In this document: positions 1 to 7,797 of the stretch, piece after piece
How the letters are laid out: every line of letters starts with the position of its first letter
Numbering within the stretch: the stretch's first letter is position 1
Source: Bacteroides sp. CAG:545
GTDB lineage: Bacteria > Bacteroidota > Bacteroidia > Bacteroidales > UBA932
Length of the DNA stretch: 43,399 nt
Direction: 5' to 3'
Assembly: GCA_000432515.1 (NCBI GenBank)
Contig: HF995997.1
Location: 15,153-58,551 of the forward strand
Made by a program: the position numbers and the translations under genes
Notes under the pieces: generated by a model
What the model was told of the DNA's origin: nothing
Seen by the model: only the letters and a program-made list of their open reading frames with translations
The model's database searches: none

Positions 1-312
1 AAGAATGCCGAGATGAAAATCGCGTTCTGCCACATCCCTCCGGTACCTACCGGCTGGCATGGCAATGTCATGGTCAGCAACTGTTTCGTTCCGGTGCTGA
101 ACGGTACAGGCCTGGACCTTATGCTCTGCGCACACATCCACAAATACCGTCTTACCGAAGCCGGCGGCGTGAACGGTGCTGATTTCCCTGTTCTGTGCAA
201 TGCCAATCAGCAGCGTCTGGATGCCGTAGTGGACAAGTCCGGAATCAGGATCGACATATTCGACAATACCGGAGTCAAGGTCAAGAGCCTCAAGTTCGAC
301 AAGAAGAAGTAG
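1..312 (+). CDS. Metallophosphoesterase, C-terminal fragment (gene begins before the window)
   Basis: The frame is open from the first base (K-N-A-E before the first Met at base 13), so this is the 3' end of a longer gene and the Met is internal. The fragment carries an H-x-P-P segment followed by GWHGN and then CAHIHKY. These resemble the last metal-binding motifs of calcineurin-like phosphoesterases (the QHSP...GWHGN...SGHSH order is seen in the gene at 4132-6357). It ends with a basic KKK tail and TAG. It faces away from the next gene, which is on the opposite strand. The family assignment is fairly safe; the substrate cannot be told from 103 residues. Confidence 0.7.
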   Translation, partial: KNAEMKIAFCHIPPVPTGWHGNVMVSNCFVPVLNGTGLDLMLCAHIHKYRLTEAGGVNGADFPVLCNANQQRLDAVVDKSGIRIDIFDNTGVKVKSLKFDKKK

Positions 313-332
313 ATCAAGTAACCGTTTGAGGA

Positions 333-1034
333 TTAATTGATTCCTAAAATATCGAGAAGTTCCTGGAATTTCTCAGCTCTGATAAGGCTGGGGTGTTCAT
401 ACTCCTCGGCTTTTTCGTGCTGCCAGGTCATTGACGACGGGATATAGACACCTTTGCCGCCGATTTTCAGGACAGGGTCGATGTCGGAGCGGAAGGAATT
501 GCCCACCATCAGCATCTCTTCCGGCTTGATGTCCAGTCTGTTGCAGAGCTCGGAATAGACCTCGGGAGTCTTCTCGTTCACCACGTCGATGAAGTCGAAG
601 AAGCCGCGCAGCCCGGACCTGTCGATTTTGTGGTTCTGGTCGAGCAGTTCGCCCTTAGTCAGTATCGACATGGAGTACCTGCCGGAAGCCTTTATTCTTG
701 TCAATGTCTCCCGCACCCCGTCCAGCGGAGTGGCAGGATTTCTCAGGATACGTCTTCCAGCCTCCACCAGTTTCATAAGCCTGGGAGCATCGATTTTCCC
801 GTCACTGACACGGTATGCCGTCTCAAGCATTGACATGATAAATGCCTTGGCCCCGTATCCGAGTTCTTCCATATTCTCCATCTCGGTCTTGTAGAGCTCC
901 TCATTCAGCCACTGGGCAGAGCCATATTCCGAAAGCACAGCGAAGCACTCCTGCTCCGCACCACGGAACAGAGGCTCGTTCAGCCACAATGTGTCATCTG
1001 CATCGAAGATGACCGCCTTTATATTGTCTGTCAT
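333..1034 (-). CDS. HAD-superfamily hydrolase (phosphatase)
   Basis: This 233-aa protein is close to the usual length of small HAD phosphatases with a helical cap. Motif I is DADDT at residues 11-15 (D11 nucleophile, D13 general acid). The SILTKGE segment fits motif II and the loop GNSFRSDID fits the acidic motif IV. It probably acts in the cytosol on a phosphorylated metabolite, as no signal peptide is present. The start is ATG. It follows the fumarase gene on the same strand after 63 bp and may be its distal cotranscribed neighbour. The precise substrate is unknown; related proteins are annotated as phosphoglycolate-phosphatase-like. Confidence 0.85.
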   Translation of the reverse strand: MTDNIKAVIFDADDTLWLNEPLFRGAEQECFAVLSEYGSAQWLNEELYKTEMENMEELGYGAKAFIMSMLETAYRVSDGKIDAPRLMKLVEAGRRILRNPATPLDGVRETLTRIKASGRYSMSILTKGELLDQNHKIDRSGLRGFFDFIDVVNEKTPEVYSELCNRLDIKPEEMLMVGNSFRSDIDPVLKIGGKGVYIPSSMTWQHEKAEEYEHPSLIRAEKFQELLDILGIN

Positions 1035-1097
1035 AATTTTATGAAAAAGCTCCAGTCGCGATTGGACGGCTGGAGCATATAATACATCATTTCAGCA

Positions 1098-2714
1098 CTA
1101 GATGCCGTACTGCTTGAAGAAATCATTGCCCTTGTCATCCACGAGAATGAATGCAGGGAAGTCTTCAACGCGGATTTTCCAGATGGCTTCCATACCGAGG
1201 TCAGGATATTCCACACACTCGATGGACTTGATGCTCTCATAAGAAAGAACCGCTGCAGGGCCGCCGATGGAGCCGAGATAGAAACCGCCATGCTTCTTGC
1301 ATGCGTCCGTAACCTGCTGTGTACGATTGCCTTTCGCGATCATGACCATGCTTCCGCCGTGTGACTGGAAGAGGTCCACGTAAGGGTCCATACGGTTTGC
1401 TGTGGTAGGTCCCATTGAACCGCAAGGCATTCCTTCCGGAGTCTTGGCAGGGCCTGCATAGAATACCGGGTGGTCCTTGAAATACTGAGGAAGGTCCTCA
1501 CCATTGTCCAGACGCTCCTTTAGGCGGGCGTGAGCGATGTCACGAGCCACGATGATGGTGCCGTTCAGGCTGAGACGTGTGGAAACAGGGTATTTGGTGA
1601 GTTCTTTGAGAACCTCGGACATAGGCTGGTCCAAGTCGATCTTCACAGCGTCACCCTCGCCTGCATTGCGGAGCTCGGCAGGGATGAGTCTTGCCGGATT
1701 GTCATCGAGCTTCTCGATCCAGACACCGTCCTTGTTGATCTTTGCCTTGATGTTGCGGTCAGCGGAGCAACTTACGCCAAGTCCGATAGGGCAGCTTGCA
1801 CCATGACGCGGAAGCCTTATGATACGGATGTCGTGAGCGAAGTATTTGCCGCCGAACTGGGCTCCGAGGCCGATTTTGTATGACTCTTCCAGAACCTGCT
1901 TCTCGAGCTCGACATCTCTGAAGGCACGACCTGTCTCATCACCTGTAGTAGGCAGAGAATCATAGTAATGCGTAGAGGCGAGCTTCACGGTAAGGAGGTT
2001 CTTCTCGGCAGAAGTGCCGCCGATTACGAATGCGATATGATATGGAGGGCAGGCTGCTGTTCCGAGAGTCTTCATCTTCTCCAGGAGGAACGGAACGAGT
2101 GTAGCCGGGTTCAGTACAGCCTTGGTCATCTGGTACAGATATGTCTTGTTTGCAGAGCCGCCGCCCTTTACCACGCAGAGGAACTTGTACTCCATGCCTT
2201 CTTCTGCTTCGATATCGATCTGCGCAGGAAGATTGCACTTGGTGTTGACCTCTTTGTACATTGTCAGAGGAGCATTCTGGCTGTAACGGAGATTCTCCTC
2301 GGTATATGTCTTGAACACTCCCTTTGAAAGTGCCTCGGCATCATCGAAGCCTGTCCATACCTGCTGTCCTTTCTCGCCGTGGATGATGGCGGTACCGGTA
2401 TCCTGGCAGAACGGAAGCTGGCCTTTGGCAGCCACCTCGGCATTGCGGAGGAAACGGAGAGCTACATACTTGTCGTTTGAAGATGCCTCAGGGTCGCTGA
2501 GAATCTTGGCGACCTGCTCGTTGTGGGCAGGACGAAGAAGAAAGTTCACATCACGGAAAGCCGCATTGGCAAGCATCGTGAGAGCCTCAGGCTCAACTTT
2601 CAGAATCGGATGGCCCTCGAATTCGCCAGTTGAGACGAACTTGTCTGTCAGCTTGTAATACTCTGTGGTATCCTCGCCAAGCTGAAACATAGGCGCATAT
2701 TTGAATTCAACCAT
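1098..2714 (-). CDS. fumB: Fumarate hydratase class I (iron-sulfur)
   Basis: This 538-aa single-chain class I fumarase interconverts fumarate and L-malate, in anaerobic Bacteroidota as part of the reductive branch from oxaloacetate to succinate. The three cysteines expected to hold the [4Fe-4S] cluster are visible: C103 in PFCQDTGT, C222 in TAACPPYHIAF and C316 in GVSCSADR, each about two residues from the E. coli FumA positions. The alpha and beta parts are fused, as in FumA/FumB. No signal peptide is present. The gene starts at ATG 24 bp after prfB, so the two are probably cotranscribed. The symbol fumA would serve equally well. Confidence 0.95.
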   Translation of the reverse strand: MVEFKYAPMFQLGEDTTEYYKLTDKFVSTGEFEGHPILKVEPEALTMLANAAFRDVNFLLRPAHNEQVAKILSDPEASSNDKYVALRFLRNAEVAAKGQLPFCQDTGTAIIHGEKGQQVWTGFDDAEALSKGVFKTYTEENLRYSQNAPLTMYKEVNTKCNLPAQIDIEAEEGMEYKFLCVVKGGGSANKTYLYQMTKAVLNPATLVPFLLEKMKTLGTAACPPYHIAFVIGGTSAEKNLLTVKLASTHYYDSLPTTGDETGRAFRDVELEKQVLEESYKIGLGAQFGGKYFAHDIRIIRLPRHGASCPIGLGVSCSADRNIKAKINKDGVWIEKLDDNPARLIPAELRNAGEGDAVKIDLDQPMSEVLKELTKYPVSTRLSLNGTIIVARDIAHARLKERLDNGEDLPQYFKDHPVFYAGPAKTPEGMPCGSMGPTTANRMDPYVDLFQSHGGSMVMIAKGNRTQQVTDACKKHGGFYLGSIGGPAAVLSYESIKSIECVEYPDLGMEAIWKIRVEDFPAFILVDDKGNDFFKQYGI

Positions 2715-2738
2715 TGTTAAAGTATTTTTGTTGTTATA

Positions 2739-3887
2739 CTAATCAATATCTTCCACAGGGCCGGACTCGGTTCCGCCTCCCTGCTGCATAAGGTACGCTT
2801 TCATAAATCCGTCCAGGTCACCGTCCAGAACTCCCTGAGTATCAGCAGTTGACAGGCCTGTGCGCAAGTCCTTCACCATCTTGTAGGGATGCAGGACATA
2901 AGACCTGATCTGCGAGCCCCACTCGATACGCTTCTTGCTGCCCTCCAGCTCGGCCTGCTTCTCCTGACGCTTTTTCAGTTCAATGTCATAAAGCCGCGAG
3001 CGGAGAATCCTCAGGGCATTCTGCCTGTTGTCCTGCTGTGAACGCGTCTCAGTGTTTTCCACGGTAATGCCGGTCGGCAGATGCCTGACCCTCACGCCCG
3101 TCTCCACCTTGTTCACGTTCTGGCCGCCGTGCCCTCCGGAGCGGAACGTGTCCCACTCCAGGTCGGAAGGATTTATTTCAATGTTGATGGTGTCGTCAAT
3201 GAGCGGATACACGAAAACCGATGAGAATGTGGTCTGGCGCTTTCCCTGTGCATTGAACGGAGAAATCCTCACCAGCCGGTGCACGCCGTTCTCTGCCTTG
3301 AGGTATCCGAAAGCATAATCACCCTCCACCTGTATAGTGGCGGATTTTATGCCGGCCTCATCACCGTCCAGCAGATCTGTCACGGTCATCTTGTAACCGT
3401 TCCGCTCACCCCAGCGCATATACATACGCATGAGCATGGCGGACCAGTCGTTCGCCTCAGTACCTCCGGCGCCGGAATTTATAGTGAGGATTGCACCGAG
3501 ATTGTCTCCCTCCTCGCCGAGCATATTCTTCAGTTCCAGAGCCTCCACGGCCTTTTCCGCCTCTGAATACGCAGCCTCGAGTTCCTTCATCTCATCCGAC
3601 TCGGCCGCCTCATCCTCAGCCCCGTCCATACTCGCTTCGGCAAATTCATACAGCACATCCAGATCGTCTGTCAATGTAGATGCCTTGTCGAAGTCCGTAA
3701 CCCAGGTTTTCACGGCATTCATATTCTTCATGAACGTCTCGGCCGCCTTCGGGTCGCTCCAGAAATCAGGCGCTTCCGTCTGTTTCTGAAGTTCTCCGAC
3801 CTTCTTGCGCTTGGACTCGATGTCGAGACATTCTTTCAATGTCCCGAGACGTCCGTGAAGTTCCTTTATCTGTTCTTGAGTTATCAT
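2739..3887 (-). CDS. prfB: Peptide chain release factor 2
   Basis: RF2 reads UGA and UAA stop codons and triggers peptide release in the ribosome. The anticodon-like SPF is at residues 209-211 (RISPFNAQG) and the peptidyl-transferase GGQ at 254-256 (GGHGGQNVN). The length of 382 aa is normal. I chose the ATG at 3887 rather than the TTG just before it, giving MITQEQ. Many prfB genes have a programmed +1 frameshift at an in-frame UGA near codon 25. Here the equivalent site (E-C-L-D-I-E) is encoded tgt ctc gac atc, fully in frame, so autoregulatory frameshifting is absent. Confidence 0.97.
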   Translation of the reverse strand: MITQEQIKELHGRLGTLKECLDIESKRKKVGELQKQTEAPDFWSDPKAAETFMKNMNAVKTWVTDFDKASTLTDDLDVLYEFAEASMDGAEDEAAESDEMKELEAAYSEAEKAVEALELKNMLGEEGDNLGAILTINSGAGGTEANDWSAMLMRMYMRWGERNGYKMTVTDLLDGDEAGIKSATIQVEGDYAFGYLKAENGVHRLVRISPFNAQGKRQTTFSSVFVYPLIDDTINIEINPSDLEWDTFRSGGHGGQNVNKVETGVRVRHLPTGITVENTETRSQQDNRQNALRILRSRLYDIELKKRQEKQAELEGSKKRIEWGSQIRSYVLHPYKMVKDLRTGLSTADTQGVLDGDLDGFMKAYLMQQGGGTESGPVEDID

Positions 3888-3894
3888 CAACCCG

Positions 3895-3902
3895 CAAATT
3901 TA
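3895..3902 (-). promoter_or_regulatory. Possible -7 box of the prfB promoter
   Basis: On the minus strand TAAATTTG matches the Bacteroides -7 consensus TAnnTTTG and ends only 7 nt before the prfB ATG, which would give a very short or absent leader. I found no good TTTG at the expected -33 distance, because the repeat at 3918 begins there, so this is tentative. Confidence 0.35.
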
Positions 3903-3917
3903 GCAATTTTTTAATAA

Positions 3918-4123
3918 TTCAAGTTTCGCAAGTGCGAAACACCTCTTATAGAGCCCGTGAGGGCGATGGCAAGGAGGGTGACCAAAAAGTCTTTTGTTCC
4001 CCCTCCTCCGGACTTCCTAACCCCCGCAGACTAACGTCTGCGACCCCTATTAGGGGTATCTCGCGCCCCGGCGCGGTCCCTTCGGGACTTTTCCCCGAGG
4101 GGAGGGATTTAGGGTGAGGGTAA
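3918..4123. repeat. Hairpin-rich intergenic repeat, partner of the element at 35484
   Basis: This fills the 240-bp gap between prfB and the GDPD gene. It opens with TTCAAGTTTCGCAAG, continues with a segment ending GAGGGCGATGGC and closes with GGTGAGGGTAACGT. The same blocks occur in the same order in the reverse complement of 35582-35650. The left end forms TTTCGCA-CTTGCGAAA-type pairing. The middle carries nested hairpins: GCAGAC/GTCTGC (4026-4041), ACCCCT/AGGGGT, GTCCCTTCGGGAC and a CCCC/GGGG stem. No coding sequence is credible. The hairpins may also terminate the flanking minus-strand operons. Confidence 0.65.
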
Positions 4124-4131
4124 CGTGTGGA

Positions 4132-6357
4132 TTAATAACCTCTTGTAATCTTGAGGGCCCTGTCAGGGTAATTGGTGATGATGGCCTCCACGTGGAGATC
4201 CAGTATCCTCCTGATGTCAGCCTCATTGTCCACTGTCCAAGGCACGAGTCTGATGCCGGCCTTGCGGCAGTTGTCCACCATAGTCTGGTCCACAATCACG
4301 AATTCAGGGCTGAGCCATTCAGGCGTGAAATTCAGTCTCCCCATATAGGTATCCCAGTCTGTATCCTTCTTGCCTATAAGATAGGAAAGCTTTACCTGCG
4401 GATACTTCTCGTGCATATAGTTCAGAGCCCTGGCATCGAAACACTGGACTACCAGTCTGTCGCCGAGGTTCTTGGACAGGAGCAATGCCATACATTTGTC
4501 CACAAACTCGTGATATTCAGGCCAGTTCTTGCCTTCGTCCTTGCCCTTCCTGCACTTGATCTCGATATTGTACCTCATCGGGTCCAGACCATTGGCCTTC
4601 ACGTAATTCTCTACAGAATCGATCAGCTCAGTAGCGAGCGGCTTGATGGCAGGAGACTGCTCCTTGCCTGGCCAGACAGTGCTTGGACGTTTGCCTACAT
4701 CGTATTTGGCGATCGTGCTGTAAGGCATCGTGTAGAGATATTCCTTAGGATCATCGCTCTTCACCTCGCTTCCGTCCGGGCGGGTAGCATAGCGGGAATG
4801 GAAATATGCATCGTGAGAAACGACCACCTTTCCGTCCTGACTGATCTGAAGGTCCAGCTCGAGAGTGTTCACGCCCATCTCGGTAGCCTTGGTCATGGAC
4901 GTGAAAGTGTTTTCAGGCCAGAGACCCGCACCTCCTCGGTGAGCCTGGACGTCCACATAGTCGCTCAGCTTCACGTCAAATTTCCACTCCTTGCCGAAAC
5001 GGCTGCGGACATTGACAGTCACCACCTTGGCATACTGGTCCGGAGTTGCGGCGAAATAATGGATATTCTTCTTAGGCTTCTTGAATGAAGGGATGTCCTT
5101 GCCTTCCTTGGCGTAGAATTCCTCGATTTTCTTGATATAGGTAGGAGAGCAGTCCTGGACCATGGTCATCGGGCCCATGTCCTTGCCGTCCTGCGACCAG
5201 GTCACTGTCCACTCAGGGTCATAGTCCCATACATTGGCGATTACTGAATTCGGATGGAATTTGCTCTGGCCCGGTGCAATGATCTCCACCTGGTAGTCGT
5301 CGCTCTTGCCGATAGAGTGGTAGAACCAGCTGATTTTCTTGCCTTTGACATTGAAAATCTCATATCCTGCAGGCACACCGTCGCGGCACCAGTCTGCTGA
5401 CCACCAGGAACCGCAGATGCTCGGCGCATTGTGGTCCATCACGGTAGGGGAGATGGTGTAGTTGTTCATGACGTGGCTGTGTCCGGAAAGAATGTCCACC
5501 TTTCTGCCGTCCAGCAGAGCGAGCATCCGGTCAGCATTGATGATGTTTCCATGCCAGCCCGCTATCGGACTGTGCTGGGCAATGAAGATGTGGGTATCTT
5601 TCGGAATGTATCTGAGCAGCTGCTCCACGAACTCCAGCACTTGCTCGGAATAACCCTCCTTGTACTGCTTTTCCTTAATGTACATGATGTTGTTCAGACA
5701 GATGTACAGGTCCTTGCCCATAAAGAAAGCATAGTTGTGAGGACCGAAATTCTGGAAATAGTCCTTGGAGTAATCGCTGAACTGACGCTCTTTGTTGTAA
5801 TCGTGATTTCCTGTCACTGAATATACAGGGAAACCGATTTCCGCCATTTTCTTCTTGTACTCGGCGAAGCGGTTCGGCAGGTTCTTGTCCCAGCCGAGGT
5901 CGCCCAGAACGACTCCTACTACAGGTCCGTTCTCCTTGTATTTGGCCCCCTGCGCCTTCAGGTCATTGAACGGAGCGCCGCAGAACTGCCCGAACTGCTC
6001 CTTGTTCCTGATCTGAGGGTCAGAAATGGAGAACATCGTGTATCGGGACTGGCTGCCGGTCTTCTTCAAGTCGAAATCGTACTTGGAAGCGTCGGCCTTA
6101 TGGTAGAACACAGGCGTTCCGGAAGAATAGTCAGCCACGTATCCTGCAGGAGTGACAATGTGAACGAACTCAGCATTGTCGCTGATGTCGAATGAGAATT
6201 CTCCCTTTGAATCAGTCCTTGTGAAAGAACTGCCGTCCGTGACGAGGACTCCGCGAAGGCCCTTGCCTCCGCAATGAACTGTACCGCTCACCCATTTCGC
6301 ATCCGCATCCGCGAACACGACAGCGAGCATCATCATTGACAATAAAAACTTTTTCAT
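4132..6357 (-). CDS. Secreted bifunctional metallophosphoesterase-glycerophosphodiester phosphodiesterase
   Basis: This 741-aa protein has a Sec signal (about residues 1-20), a carboxypeptidase-regulatory-like beta domain (23-95), a calcineurin-like phosphoesterase (about 105-450) and a GDPD domain (about 468-741). Phosphoesterase motifs are SDPQ (112-115), GDLGWD (152-157), GNHD (183-186), QHSP (261-264) and SGHSH (291-295). GDPD motifs are HRGGAG (473-478), PENT (481-484), LELD (499-502), HD (515-516) and EIK (599-601). The GDPD half should split glycerophosphodiesters into glycerol-3-phosphate and alcohol. The other half may remove a phosphate or cut another phosphodiester. The gene starts 3 bp after glpT, pointing to periplasmic breakdown of phospholipid headgroups or teichoic-like polymers coupled to uptake. 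Confidence 0.88.
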   Translation of the reverse strand: MKKFLLSMMMLAVVFADADAKWVSGTVHCGGKGLRGVLVTDGSSFTRTDSKGEFSFDISDNAEFVHIVTPAGYVADYSSGTPVFYHKADASKYDFDLKKTGSQSRYTMFSISDPQIRNKEQFGQFCGAPFNDLKAQGAKYKENGPVVGVVLGDLGWDKNLPNRFAEYKKKMAEIGFPVYSVTGNHDYNKERQFSDYSKDYFQNFGPHNYAFFMGKDLYICLNNIMYIKEKQYKEGYSEQVLEFVEQLLRYIPKDTHIFIAQHSPIAGWHGNIINADRMLALLDGRKVDILSGHSHVMNNYTISPTVMDHNAPSICGSWWSADWCRDGVPAGYEIFNVKGKKISWFYHSIGKSDDYQVEIIAPGQSKFHPNSVIANVWDYDPEWTVTWSQDGKDMGPMTMVQDCSPTYIKKIEEFYAKEGKDIPSFKKPKKNIHYFAATPDQYAKVVTVNVRSRFGKEWKFDVKLSDYVDVQAHRGGAGLWPENTFTSMTKATEMGVNTLELDLQISQDGKVVVSHDAYFHSRYATRPDGSEVKSDDPKEYLYTMPYSTIAKYDVGKRPSTVWPGKEQSPAIKPLATELIDSVENYVKANGLDPMRYNIEIKCRKGKDEGKNWPEYHEFVDKCMALLLSKNLGDRLVVQCFDARALNYMHEKYPQVKLSYLIGKKDTDWDTYMGRLNFTPEWLSPEFVIVDQTMVDNCRKAGIRLVPWTVDNEADIRRILDLHVEAIITNYPDRALKITRGY

Positions 6358-6360
6358 AAC

Positions 6361-7773
6361 TTATTCTGTTGCTTTCTTTTCACTCTTGATCAACATTGCG
6401 CAGAGCACGACTCCGATACCTGCGCCGATGGCTACGGTAAGGTTGGCCGCGTTCCAGCCCATTGAATTGGCCACACTGCCGACAAATATCTTGGAGCAGA
6501 TGGCGTCGCCGACGAAGTAGCCGAACAGACCGACGAAACCGGCTGCCGTACCTGCCGCATTCTTAGGGACGAGGTTCAATGCCTGTACTCCGGTGAGCGC
6601 TACAGGACCGTAGATGAAGAAGCCGATAAGGCAGAGAGCCACGTAGATGAGCACCTTCTTGAGAGCCGGGCTCATGGCGATATAGTCAGCGCCCACGAAC
6701 CAGTAGATGAGCACGCCGAACATGCAGGCGAGCATACAGATGACGTTCATCGGAGCACAGCGGCCCTTGAAGATCTTGGATGTCGCCAGACCGCAGAGAA
6801 TGGTTCCGAATGCGCCTATCAGGTTGTGCACGGAGAATGCGATCTTGCTTTCCTCAGCGGTCATGATGCCGGTGTTCTGCAGGAAGGTAGGAGACCAGTC
6901 GCCGATACCGTAACGTACCATATATACGAAGATGTTGCTGAGCGCCACGATCCACAGCAGCTTGTTCTTGAACACATAGTCCACGAACAGCACCTTGAAC
7001 GGAAGCTTTTCTCCGGATCCGCTCTTGCTCTTCACACCGCTGTAGTCGTTTCTGTACTCCTGCACGGAAGGAAGACCGCAGGACTCAGGCGTATCGCGTA
7101 TCGCCCACCAGCAGAATACCGCTATCAGGATTGCGATCAATGCAGGGAAAATGAAATTTCCTCTCCACGCCTCCGAAGCGTCAAGCCCGAAAGTCGGGGC
7201 GAAGAAGGCGAACAGGCTCACACCGGCAATCGCGAGAAAACCGAGCGAGAAGCTGCCTATAGTGTGGGAAACATTCCAGATGGACATCTTGAAGCTGCGC
7301 TCGTTCTGGCTGAACCAGTGAGTCATGATTCGGCCGCAAGGAGGCCAGCCCATACCTGAGAGCCAGCCGACGACCAGCATCAGGAAGAAAATAATCGCAG
7401 TGTTCAATGCCGTATTCGCTCCATAAGGAAAAATACCTGTGAGAATCATTGTCAATGCAGACAGAACGAGTCCTACACAGAGGAATTTACGTGAATCGGA
7501 ACGGTCTGATACACTGCCCATTATAAATTTGCTGAATGCATAGGCAATGGAAACGGCAGACATTGCGAGTCCCACTTTTCCGGCATCGAGGATGCCCTGT
7601 CCGATCATGTCAGGCGCTGCGAGAGACAGGTTCTTGCGCACAAGGTAATATCCTGCATAGCCGAGGAAAGCTCCGAGGAACACTTTCCATCTCATTGCAT
7701 CGAAAACTTTCGGAATCTTTTCCGAAGGAAGCTGCTCCTTTTTCGGAGCAGGCGGGTCAAAAAATCTTGCCAT
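6361..7773 (-). CDS. glpT: Glycerol-3-phosphate transporter (MFS, GlpT/UhpT family)
   Basis: This 470-aa major-facilitator protein has about 12 hydrophobic segments. The N-terminal GYAGYYLVRKNLSLAAP is the organophosphate:phosphate antiporter signature, followed by SDRSDSRKF in the first cytoplasmic loop and GMGWPPCGR in TM4-5. Family members exchange glycerol-3-phosphate or hexose phosphates for inorganic phosphate. The start of the secreted GDPD gene lies 3 bp beyond its stop. I infer that glycerol-3-phosphate made outside by that enzyme is the substrate. The stop of the ABC-F gene lies 24 bp before its ATG, so it is likely in the same long operon. Confidence 0.88.
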   Translation of the reverse strand: MARFFDPPAPKKEQLPSEKIPKVFDAMRWKVFLGAFLGYAGYYLVRKNLSLAAPDMIGQGILDAGKVGLAMSAVSIAYAFSKFIMGSVSDRSDSRKFLCVGLVLSALTMILTGIFPYGANTALNTAIIFFLMLVVGWLSGMGWPPCGRIMTHWFSQNERSFKMSIWNVSHTIGSFSLGFLAIAGVSLFAFFAPTFGLDASEAWRGNFIFPALIAILIAVFCWWAIRDTPESCGLPSVQEYRNDYSGVKSKSGSGEKLPFKVLFVDYVFKNKLLWIVALSNIFVYMVRYGIGDWSPTFLQNTGIMTAEESKIAFSVHNLIGAFGTILCGLATSKIFKGRCAPMNVICMLACMFGVLIYWFVGADYIAMSPALKKVLIYVALCLIGFFIYGPVALTGVQALNLVPKNAAGTAAGFVGLFGYFVGDAICSKIFVGSVANSMGWNAANLTVAIGAGIGVVLCAMLIKSEKKATE

Positions 7774-7797
7774 TGATAGATTTAGTTTTAATATGTT

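Noticed and set aside
4024..4110. A tRNA- or ribozyme-like RNA in the nested hairpins
   Set aside because: The hairpins do not form a cloverleaf or any RNA class I recognise; repeat-element hairpins explain them.
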